Shown here in pieces: positions 34,502-43,269 of a stretch of DNA of 64,000 nt. The DNA comes from Charina bottae (Eukaryota > Chordata > Lepidosauria > Squamata > Charinaidae): the NCBI GenBank assembly GCA_023362775.1, contig JALMGJ010000002.1:31463414-31527413 (forward strand). The letters run 5' to 3'. The translations under genes were made by a program, and so were the position numbers. Below the pieces are notes generated by a model that searched no databases, was not told the DNA's origin, and saw only the letters and a list, made by a program, of their open reading frames with translations. Each line of letters begins with the position of its first letter. Within the stretch, counting starts at the first letter, position 1.

Positions 34502-35211
34502 TATAGGATGTATGCTGGCTTATAGGGAAAAATCAAGGCTTGAGAGTAAACAGACAGAGTGCAGCTTGTAAAGGCTATAAAATCTTTATTTGTTATAAAA
34601 GCAAAGTTGAATATACATGGTACAGCATTGCAAAAGGAAAAACAAAACTTACAAGTAGAGTATAAACAGAAAATGCACATGTGTTGGCTTCCACTGTACG
34701 ACAGATATGAAGGAGCATATTGCCATGGCATCACACACATAGCCAGGTATAGCTCACACTCCTATTAGTCCACAGGAGCAAAAAACACAAATGACATAGC
34801 TAAAAGACACAAGAAGTCAAGAAGCATAGAACACCATTTTGCATGGATAGAAATAGGCTTTTTCCAGCTTTCTGATTGGAGGAAAACTTAGGTTAGGCCA
34901 AAAGCATAACCTGTCAATAGGTGGCAGTGTCACATGCTGTCTCCTCCCTCCCTCTGCTCCCCCCAGAGCAGGCTTCCCACAGAGGGAATCAGGAAGACTT
35001 GTTCCCATGCAAACGTTTAGAACTAGCCGTAAACAATACATCACATGGTACCTTCTAGCTTCACATCTAAAGAAGATATAAGCAAAGCCATTCAAAGCTA
35101 TGGGAAGGCTTTGTTGTTATCTGGCCACCTGCACGTCACGCCACCATGAGAAAGCTGTGCTTTGTATAGAAAACAATTTGCCAAAACAATTTTCATGTGG
35201 GAAATCTGACA
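34501..35211 (-). repeat. 5' LTR of outer copia
   Basis: A near-duplicate of 18319-19028 in the same orientation. The right edge (ctgaca|taatc) matches the target duplication at 18314. Confidence 0.92.
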
Positions 35212-36133
35212 TAATCATGTTGGATGGAGATGATTAGGTCATCCCAGTGGTTAACTGTTTGCTACTCATTATAGGAGGTTTCCCCTCCCACTGACTGTTT
35301 CACTGACTGTTTGCTAAATGTTGTTTTAACTTATTTTTGTTGTTTTTTTTCAATTTAAAGATCGAGACTTTGGGAGGGTGTGGGGAAAGAATTTGTTGTT
35401 TGCAGATCTATTGTTTGCCTATTTGAATGTTACTTCTGATGTAAGTAGGTAACCAATTTGATTTGTATGGAAGTAAGAGTAAGTTGAAGTTGGGTAAGGG
35501 TAAGTTGAAGTTGGGTAAGGGTAAGTTGAAGATGGGTAAGGGTAAGAGTAAGTTGAAGTTGGGTAAGAGTAAGTTGAAGTTGGGTAAGAGTAAGTTGAAG
35601 TTGGGTAAAAGTAAGTTGAAGTTGGGTAAGAGTAATTTGAATGAAGTGAAGATGGAGATACAGGGATGAATTGGAGATATGGCTTGAGAGAGAGTTGATA
35701 TGGAGTGAATCACAGAGGGAAAAAAGAAAGGAAATTTTTATGTTTTCAGTGTGCTCTGTTGCTATGACCCCAACACCTGGACCAACTAATAAAGTAGCAG
35801 GATGAAAATAGGGGTGATCCTGCTGCACAAACATAAAGTTATACATTTGGGAACCACCCCATATATTTTTTTGTATTTGTAAACATATAAGTAAAACATC
35901 ACCTTAGCTGGAGTTATTAGTAGCTAAAGAATTTGAGCTGGTATCAAATCAATGTGAAATCTTGTCAATTATTTTTATTGTATTTCTGACCCCTGTTACT
36001 TGTTGTTGTATTCAATGTTTTCCATATTGTTTAAGTACCTGTTCCTTGTTTAAACTTATTAAGATTGATAAGTCTGATCTTACAAAGTGAACTATTACTC
36101 CCTCCAGTTCGCAATAGTTCAAGAGAGGGAATA
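35212..36133 (+). other. Internal region of LTR element, 3' part
   Basis: Follows the target duplication and ends in a purine tract before the 3' LTR. It holds the 21-bp minisatellite at 35465-35640. No conserved coding sequence is recognisable in the rest. Confidence 0.55.
35465..35640 (+). repeat. 21-bp tandem repeat (about 8 copies)
   Basis: The unit is agtaagttgaagttgggtaag, with variants (gggtaagggt and an added six bases in one unit). It reads as repeating KLKLGKS/G in one frame and as Pro/Leu-rich frames on the other strand; neither is convincing coding sequence. Confidence 0.9.
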
Positions 36134-36993
36134 TGTAATGAAATTATATATTGATTATATTTATTTTATTTAGTTTTATTGTTCTGTTTATATGAATATA
36201 AATATATAAAATTATAGTTTAATAGAACCATAAACTGTTGATAAACTCACTGGGGTATTCACGTTGCTGGTATGCATGAAATGAGTGTGTGTTATCAACA
36301 ACAGATAACAGTTGGAACAGATAGTGGGTGTAAGGAGAATATGGAACAAGGGAGAACGTACTGAACAAAAAATGCAAGGTCAGAACAAACGCTCAACTGG
36401 CTGGGATGTATACAGTTTTGACACTGGCTGTGACGTGAATTTGGATTTAACATATTCACCTATAAAAGGATGACCTGCAATTGAAACTTTGGAGGTGCGA
36501 GACTCCCCACAGGGGGCAGGGGACACGCTGAATGTCTGACTCCCAGCCCACTCTAACTGTCTAGCCAACTGTTAGGAGTGGAATGTAAGTATCGTTTAGA
36601 TACTAAGTCCAGTAACTGTTGCTGGTATCGATGAGATACATTTGAGAAACTTTGGTCCTGTAACTAGATACTGATTAAGAAAACTTTATACGTTTGAGAA
36701 ACTTTGGTCCTGTAACTAGATACTGATTAAGAAAACTTGATACGCTTGAGAAGCTTTGGTCCTGTAACTAGATACTGATTAAGAAAACTTGATAAGGTGA
36801 ATGTTAACAGCAGCTTGAATAACCTATTGAGGTATGGTTATTAATGTTTATTTGATGGTTAACCTATTATAGTATTATAATAAGTTTTAGAAGATCTTGT
36901 AATTCTATTCATTTATTATTTCCTATTTGTAAATACTGCATTGCTTTCTGTCCGAATAACACAAGAATAAAAGAACTATTATTGAACTTTACA
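36134..36993 (+). repeat. 3' LTR of the LTR element
   Basis: Starts tgtaatgaaattatata, ends actttaca, and contains an aataaaagaa signal near the end. It matches 7616-7778 plus 14112-14788. The mini-L1 follows immediately, so a flanking target duplication cannot be seen. Confidence 0.85.
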
Positions 36994-39091
36994 TGACACT
37001 CCAAGCCTGGCTGGCAACTCGACAAGTCAGAGTTTCTCAGAGCTCTGAGCTCTGAGACCTGGCTAACTTTCTATCTTGTTTGCAGGGGTCTATAGACCAC
37101 TGAAGTTTCCCCCTGGAGAAGGGGGAACCAGAAGATTGCTCACAGAGCCATTGTAATTGCCCACTCCTGTTTTTCTTTGTTGTTTCCACCGCGGAGAAGA
37201 ACGGGGTGAATGCAATGAAATGGCCGAAGGAGGATCCTAGCTCTGCAGAGAACGTAAGTCTCTTGGGAGACACAAGAGTGACAGCCAGCTTTTAGACCAC
37301 TTTATATTAGTTTTCTTTTTTAGATTAGCACATTTTTTATTATCTAAAATTTATCTTTGGACTTCGTTCAAAATGTTGGCTAATTTTGTGTTTTCTTTGC
37401 TATAATTAATTTTGGTGGAAGTTTGATAGACTTTATTTTGGCAACATAGTGAACAAGTTTTGTATTTTTCTGCCTTTCTTTTGTATCAGAGAAATTGGGA
37501 TTTAAGAGACTTTGTTGGTATTTCTTACTCGACAAACTAACTGACTTTTGAGAAATTGTTTGTTTGGGTTAAGCAGCTTGCAGCCTGAAGAATAAAGAAG
37601 AATAAAGAATAAAGTATAGAGAATGTGTGCCTCTCTACCTTTTTTTTTTTCTACTTTTTTTTAGAAAGGACTATCTTTCATTTGGAATATATCTTCATCT
37701 TTCCTTTTACAAACTGTTTGAAATACTGCTCTGTGGAATTTTTTCATCTCTTACTTTAAAAGCTTTTCTTACTTAAAGAAATAGACATTATTGATAAATA
37801 ATAGAACAGCTGTTCCCTGCTCCCTGAGAAATTTTTTTGTTTTGGCTACGGCAGCTGATTACGATTTGAACATGGCATTTCTCACAGTACTTCAGGATTT
37901 TAAGGAAGAAACCAGCAAAATTTTTTTGCAAATTAAGAAATCCATAGAACGTATATTAATAGTTTTGATGGCTCAGGAACAGAAGATACAAGGGACAGAT
38001 TTAGAAACAGAGGAAAGACCTTTCGAACCAGTAGAGAAACAGGGAAAGAGGACTTTGAATGTATTGGTACAGAAGAAGATTATGTTATTTTACAGGAAGT
38101 GGTCTATTAAATGTTTGGGCATAAATACATTGTGGCAGCTGAGACAGGAAGATTTTAATATGCAAATTGATAGATATGGCAAAATAAACATTTTGATATC
38201 CCACATGAGTTACAGAAATAAACAAGTTGCATATTGTGATATTGGCATAACCTAAACAGGAGATTTATTGATATTGATTTGGAATGCAAGGTGAATGAAA
38301 ATGCGGATTTGGTATTGTACACAGAGTAAGCACAGATATGAGAAACTTACAGATGCATAAAAACATGATATTTTAAGTGTAAGATACAAGATTATAAATA
38401 AATATGTTGATATTATATATTACTCTTTCTGGAGATACATTTATGAGAAGACAATGAGATGATGAGATGGAATTAGAATGTAGGTTATTACAAGAATATG
38501 TTGTATGTATTAGGTTATATGTTATGTTAGGTTTTGTATTTTTGCTATATTATGTATTATGTTATGTAATATGTTAGATTATGTATTAATGGAATATATA
38601 GTCATAACATGAACAGAATATACTGTATTTTATTAGACGTAGATAAGGCCTTTATTTGTTATACTAATTGGACTTTATTGAAGATATAAATATAGATGTA
38701 AAAGTGGAAAGAGCAAATGGAAAACATTTAATTGATGCAACAATGAACATTTGATTACTATTCTAAGGAGTAGAAACCAGAGATGGATTGTTGGAAGATA
38801 TCAAGAAAGGCGAAACCTATATGAGGAACAGAAGATTGGATTATAGAAATCAAAGGGTATATGACAAAGAAAAGTTTCTGTGTGTTGTATGAAGGACTAA
38901 CATTTAAAGTTAATTGTTGTATTTAAAGTTCAAGGATAAATTGGAGGACATCTATTTTCTATATTTTCTTTGTTATTTTTTGACTTCACTTTTTCTTTTC
39001 CTTTTTCTTACTTTGTATTTCTATTTCTTTTCTTTTGTATTATCTCTTAATATGTATTTTAAAATTTAATAAAACTTATGGATAAAAAAAA
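36994..39091 (+). mobile_element. Mini-L1, copy 2
   Basis: Nearly identical to 26269-28391 from ctccaagcctggctgg to the A tail. It carries the same ORF1-like frame (37791-38255; the homologous Met, MAFLTVLQDF, is at 37872). It sits between the LTR element's 3' end and the right half of the PLE. I could not find a clean target duplication. Confidence 0.88.
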
Positions 39092-39660
39092 GAAAGTATG
39101 GTTAAGTCTGTCCGTGTGTTGTGAGATTAAGGAGTTTTCATCGTGTCTTCTGACTGCTAGTTGGTGTTCTTGGATACGTTCTGCTAGTCTTCTGCCAGTC
39201 TGTCCTACATAGTGGCTGTTACAATCCTTACACTGTATACTGTAGATAACTCCTGTTTTTTCTTCTTGGGCTACTGGGTCTTTTGGTTTACTTATGATGT
39301 TCTGAAGGCTTTTGGTTGGTTTGTGTGCTATGGTGATGCCATGTGGTTGTAACACTCTATTAGTAGTTTCTGAGATATTTCTGTTGTATGGCTGGGTAAT
39401 CCTTTTCATAGCTTCTGTTGGTTTTGCTGTGTTGGTTGAGTGGTCAGGCACTTTTTGATAAAGTTGCTTGGGTATCCATTTTGCTGGAAGATGCTATGTA
39501 AGTGGTCTATTTCCTTCTTCTGGTGTTCTGGGTTCCTGCAGTGCATTTGTGCTCATCTAAATTGTGTTCTTACACTGCTGGGGTTGTGGGAAGTTAGGTT
39601 ATTGCTTTGGTAGTGGAGCACTTGGTTAGTGTGGGTAGATTTCCCGTAGACTTTGCAATG
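39092..39660 (-). mobile_element. Penelope-like element, RT tail and GIY-YIG domain (right part of split PLE)
   Basis: The minus strand encodes KEIDHLHSIFQQNGYPS-type RT-tail sequence, then RITQPYNRNISETTNRVL and the GIY-YIG domain (GVIYSIQCKDCN, YVGQTGRRLAERIQEHQ). It stops at LNHTF where the mini-L1 begins. The missing C-terminus matches the PLE piece at 7615-7240. The arginine and the two tyrosines of the nuclease motif are present. Confidence 0.85.
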
Positions 39661-39999
39661 GGAATATTGTAGGGATCTTCAATCAGGAATCTTGCAACAA
39701 CAAGAAGCAAGGAGACCAATCCATGTCCGTTAGAAATGCAGGAGCAATTTCACAATTGCCAAGTAAAGAGGTACTTGTTTTGGATTCATCTGGTAGAAAA
39801 AGGGAAAATGCTGTTTCTGCTAAGGGATGTGAGTGATAACACTGTAATTGACCTATGGAGCATATCCAGTCTGCCTGAATGTACCAGGTGGTCAGTAACA
39901 GATGGAGATAGGTGGTCCCTCAGGTATCCAGGTCCAACGCCATAAAAGGCATTATAGGTAATGACCAGCTCTTCAATTGCACCCAGAAGCTGACTGGCT

Positions 40000-40046
<47 letters not shown>

Positions 40047-40317
40047 ATCATCATATCATCATATCATCATATCATCATCATTCCTCCTGCTTCTCTTCCT
40101 GGCCGAGAAGTATACCATGATCAATGTATCAAAGACTTCTGAGACATCACTGAGGGAGGGCCAGGGTGGATGCACTACCCCCATCCTGAGCCCACCAAAG
40201 GTCATCAACACTGTGATCAAAGATGTCTTAGTATTATGACCAAGCCTGACTGCAACAGGTCCAGATAATCTGCTTCCTGCAGGACCCTCCTGAGCTGTCA
40301 GCCTAGATTTAGGCTTA
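39661..40317 (-). mobile_element. L2-like ORF2 C-terminal remnant and (ATC)n repeat
   Basis: Minus-strand codons around 39980-39890 read ELVITYNAFYGVGPGYLRDHL, matching the L2 C-terminal region (KALHGVGSGYLRN in the L2 at 46.1 kb). An (ATC)n microsatellite with tatcatcata variants occupies about 39998-40080. Nothing recognisable was found in 40085-40317 or in 39661-39780. Confidence 0.65.
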
Positions 40318-40600
40318 GAAAGTTAGACTGTGGAGTCCTTGGTGCTCTCTGAGTCTTGTTGTTTTCTTGCAGACTTTTCATTGCCATGCTAGGCAACATC
40401 TTCAGAGCGAAAAGGGAGTGGGACTTGCTCTCTGTGTATATACTATGGCTTGTTCTGCTTGTGTTGGTGGAGGTGTTGTTCTCTCCCTGGTAGTTCCTTG
40501 ATTGGGCAGTTGTTTGCTACTTGGTTGATTGACTGAGTTAATAGTTCTTTGATTAGGGTCTATTGTGCTGTTTGATTGTTCCTCTGGTTCTAATCCTGGT
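40318..40600 (-). mobile_element. Penelope-like element 3' end
   Basis: Similar to 7151-7440: the tail coding sequence, then the 3' UTR with a hammerhead-like motif on the minus strand at about 40372-40405 (CTGAAGA, gttgcc-tagca-tggcaa, TGAAAAG). It abuts the RT of the gypsy-like element at 40601. It may be the upstream terminal repeat of the split PLE or a separate copy. Confidence 0.7.
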
Positions 40601-41360
40601 GTTCATGTAATACAGGTGCCCTTGCTAAACTCTCCTTCAGAGCCTCAAAACTTTTTTGACATGTCTCAGTCCAACTAACTTTATTAGGTAGGTTTTTATG
40701 ACACAAATTGGTCAAGGGTGCCGTTAACATGGAACAATGTGGAATAAATTTTCTATAATAGTTAACTATGCCCAAAAAACTCTGAATTTGTCTTTTCGTG
40801 GCAGGAGTAGGCCATTTCAGGATACAGTCTACTTTGGCCTGCCCTGGTTGCATTACGCCACTACCAATAACATGTCCAAAGTACTGTACCTTATCATGTC
40901 CAAACTGACACATTGTAGGACGTAAAGTTAGTCCCGCATCTCTTAAGGTCTGAAGAACTCTCTTAACATGCTCTAGATGTTCTTCCCACGTATCTGAAAA
41001 AATAGCTACATCATCTAAATAAGCCGAACAATATTGTTGATGCTTTGCTAACAACATATTCATTAACCTCTGGAAGCAGGCAGGTGCTCCGCTTAGGCCA
41101 AAGGGCATTTTACGGAATTGATAGAGACCTGTAGGTGTAGCAAAATCTGTAAGATACTCACTAGCAGGATCCATATCAATCTGCCAGTAACCCTTAGCCA
41201 AATCCAGACAAGAAATAAACTTAGCTTTAGAAACAGTTTCTACCAAAACATCCAGTCTCTGAAGAGGGAAACAATCATTTTTTGACTGGGCATTTAGTTT
41301 ACGATAATCAACACAAAATCTGAACTCTCGGGGCTGTCCCTCCAGTTGTTTCTTCTCCTT
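40601..41360 (-). pseudogene. Gypsy-type reverse transcriptase (partial)
   Basis: Motifs in order are FRFCVDYRKLNAQ, FISCLDLAKGYWQI (catalytic Asp), RKMPFGLSGAPACFQRLM, SAYLDDVAIFS (YLDD, catalytic pair), YFGHVIG and FLGIVNYYRKFIP. It is truncated before RNase H. A frameshift near 41330 separates it from the upstream frame, whose last residues (VLIIVN) are out-of-frame reading of the same motif. Confidence 0.88.
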
Positions 41361-42763
41361 CTTCTTCCAGGCTTACCAGTAAAGAGCCCTGAATACAGTT
41401 CCAAAATTTTATATAATTCGTCTTGTTGTTTATAGTCTAAATGGTCAGATAACACCACATCCTGTAAATTCTCTGAACCATCCAACCAACTTCCATCTTG
41501 AGTGTTAACTTCTTCCTCTTGACACCTATGTAGGGATAACATGTTGGCTTCACAACGCACAAAATTTTTTTTAAGCCTATTAGCGTGAACTACATAGGGT
41601 TTTTTAAACTTCTCCACATCTTGGATCAAATAGTTAGCATTAGGCAATCCTTTTAAAACCACATAGCCATCAGTCCATTTAGGTTGTAATTTATGAGCAC
41701 GTTCAGATGTCAACAAACAAACAAGATCTCCTTTAGAAAACTTCTGAGGCCTGACATGTTGATCATAACACTGCTTTTGAGCTGCTTGCGCCACCTTGAG
41801 GTTTTCAGTTGCAAACTCCCTAACATGCTCCAGAGTCTTCTTAAGATTAGCCAAGTAGGTTGCTACAGGAACAGGCTCCCCCTTCTTCTCCCCTTCCCAT
41901 GAGTTCCTCAACATATCCAAAGGTGTACATAAATCACGGCCAAATACAAGCTGGTTTGGCATACATTGGGTAACGGAATTAAAGGAGTTATTGTAACTTA
42001 AACACAAAAAAGCAATTCCACTATCCCAATCCTTCTCATGAGCCAACACATACTTGTGTAAAAGCTGCAACAACGTTGAGTTGGCCCTTTCCACCAAACC
42101 ATGACTTTGAGTGTGATAAGCAGTAGAAACGGTCCTCTCTATCTGTGCCATCTTGCAGACCCATTTCCAAAGCTGGCTAGTAAATGCCGAACCCTGATCT
42201 GATTGAAGATAACAAGGAAAACCTACATGTGTAAAAAATTCCAATAACACTTGAGCTATTGGTTTAGCTGTAATTGTCCTAAGTGGTATAGCATGGAGGT
42301 ATCTGGTGCTTCTGCAAACCACAACAATTAGAAATTGCCACCCAGTAGCGGTTTTCTTAAGAGGGCCTAAGATGTCAATGGACAACTGGGAAAATGGTGT
42401 TTGATTTAAGACTGGAATTGTCCCAAGCTCCATCCTGGTCTTATCTGCATTTCGACCAACCAGCTGACAGATTTTACAACTTCTCACCCAGGGCTGAACT
42501 GAGGATCGAATCCCCAGCCAATAAAGTAAATGAGTTACATTTCCCAACGTCCTTTTCTGGCCCAAATGACCTGCAATGACATGGTCATGAGCAATTTGTA
42601 AAACCAAATCTCTATATTTAGCTGGTACCACCAGTTGTACGTTTCTTTGCCAGTCTACACTTTGGCCACAAGGAATACATGATCTAAATAACAAATTGTC
42701 TTTACAGAAACAATAAATGTCTCCTTTAAACGCTCTGGGTTCAATTGTATTTTCTGCCTTCAT
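41294..42763 (-). CDS. Gypsy-type integrase with N-terminal part of RT
   Basis: A 489-codon open frame. A HHCC zinc-binding domain is at residues about 58-100 (H in AHDHVIAGHL, C in CKICQ). The DDE core follows with Asp in SIDILGPLKK, Asp in LQSDQGSAFTS and Glu in HGLVERANSTL. A GPY/chromodomain-like C-terminal part follows (HVRPQKFSKGDLVCLL, WTDGYVVLKGL). The last 60 residues enter RT. The integrase motifs all appear intact, unusually good for an element with deletions elsewhere. Confidence 0.87.
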   Translation of the reverse strand: MKAENTIEPRAFKGDIYCFCKDNLLFRSCIPCGQSVDWQRNVQLVVPAKYRDLVLQIAHDHVIAGHLGQKRTLGNVTHLLYWLGIRSSVQPWVRSCKICQLVGRNADKTRMELGTIPVLNQTPFSQLSIDILGPLKKTATGWQFLIVVVCRSTRYLHAIPLRTITAKPIAQVLLEFFTHVGFPCYLQSDQGSAFTSQLWKWVCKMAQIERTVSTAYHTQSHGLVERANSTLLQLLHKYVLAHEKDWDSGIAFLCLSYNNSFNSVTQCMPNQLVFGRDLCTPLDMLRNSWEGEKKGEPVPVATYLANLKKTLEHVREFATENLKVAQAAQKQCYDQHVRPQKFSKGDLVCLLTSERAHKLQPKWTDGYVVLKGLPNANYLIQDVEKFKKPYVVHANRLKKNFVRCEANMLSLHRCQEEEVNTQDGSWLDGSENLQDVVLSDHLDYKQQDELYKILELYSGLFTGKPGRRRRRNNWRDSPESSDFVLIIVN

Positions 42764-42862
42764 GTTTCTAAACTTGGATCAGTGTTTTGCTCCATCATAA
42801 ATTTCTCTCGACTGTCAGGATCTGTAAGACATTCCAAGGCAGTAAACAATCCTTGTTCTACT

Positions 42863-43192
42863 TCAGAAACTCCACATTCTTGAAGCTGCCTCTGTTTTTT
42901 TTTGTTGGCTGCGCGAAGTAACATCTGCTGTTATGGACAGACGTTCCTTGACAAAATCCTTGAATGCTTTATAGTTGTTTGCAGATTCATCTGGAAGTTC
43001 TGCAAGAATTAGTCCAAGCTCTGTAGACACCACCTGTGTTCTCAGGATCTGACAATACAAGCTCTCAGGGACCTCCTGATCCTTACAGATTCTTTCAAAA
43101 AAGTTCAAGAAGACCAATGGATCAGACCCATCTGTATACTTAGGGAAAATTCTGCGGTCATACCTACCCAAGGGTTTACTTTGCTCTCTCAC
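42863..43192 (-). pseudogene. Gypsy-like gag remnant
   Basis: A 109-codon frame with capsid-like features (PLVFLNFFERICKDQEVPES, LGLILAELPDESANNYKAFKDFVKERL). Upstream coding continues for about 60 bp before the L2. No zinc knuckle is found downstream because the deletion joins it to integrase. Confidence 0.65.
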
Positions 43193-43269
43193 CTTTTATC
43201 TCTCCAACTGTAACTGCATGGTTTTCAGATGTAATTCCATCATACGCATAAGTTCTTTGCCAGAAATTC

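Larger units (their letters stand above)
18319..35211 (-). mobile_element. Outer Ty1/copia element (old) with nested insertions
   Basis: LTRs of about 710 bp lie at 18319-19028 (3' LTR) and 34501-35211 (5' LTR) in minus orientation, flanked by a perfect 5-bp target duplication, taatc (18314-18318 and 35212-35216). A polypurine tract (gggagggg on the minus strand, 19029-19036) adjoins the 3' LTR. A sequence complementary to the anticodon arm of initiator tRNA-Met follows the 5' LTR. The internal part is decayed gag, integrase and RT at 31014-34500, plus a 3' remnant at 19029 to about 19240. The second copia is inserted between them. Confidence 0.9.
7616..36993 (+). mobile_element. LTR retroelement of unknown class, opened by later insertions
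   Basis: Two plus-oriented LTR copies of about 850 bp frame this interval. Both start tgtaatgaaatt and end attgaactttaca. The internal sequence is about 4.4 kb (14789-18318 and 35217-36133) once the 16.9 kb copia insertion is removed. A purine tract (agagagggaata) lies immediately before the 3' LTR, as expected of a polypurine tract. I see no gag, protease, RT or integrase motif, so this looks non-autonomous or heavily deleted. A primer-binding site cannot be assigned with confidence. Confidence 0.7.
40601..43260 (-). mobile_element. Ty3/gypsy-like element with integrase before RT (Gmr1-like)
   Basis: The minus-strand order is gag (43192-42863), integrase (42763-41530) and RT (41420-40601). 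The integrase frame runs on into the RT N-terminal region (DELYKILELYSGLFTGKPG), so the order is a property of one element and not two neighbours. The domain order is that described for Gmr1-group Ty3/gypsy elements. Protease, RNase H and both LTRs were not found; gag joins integrase almost directly, indicating an internal deletion. The left side abuts a PLE and the right side an L2. Confidence 0.75.

Noticed and set aside
35465..35640. CRISPR-like array
   Set aside because: The repeats are contiguous without unique spacers and the DNA is vertebrate.
35408..35846. Leu/Pro/Asn-rich minus-strand ORFs
   Set aside because: They are the complement of the 21-bp tandem repeat; no independent support.
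7606..36999. Target duplication of the LTR element
   Set aside because: The left flank (gatgc) and what follows the 3' LTR (tgaca) do not match; the right flank seems altered by the mini-L1.
39786..40142. Poly-Met and poly-His frames
   Set aside because: Both are the (ATC)n microsatellite in different frames and strands.
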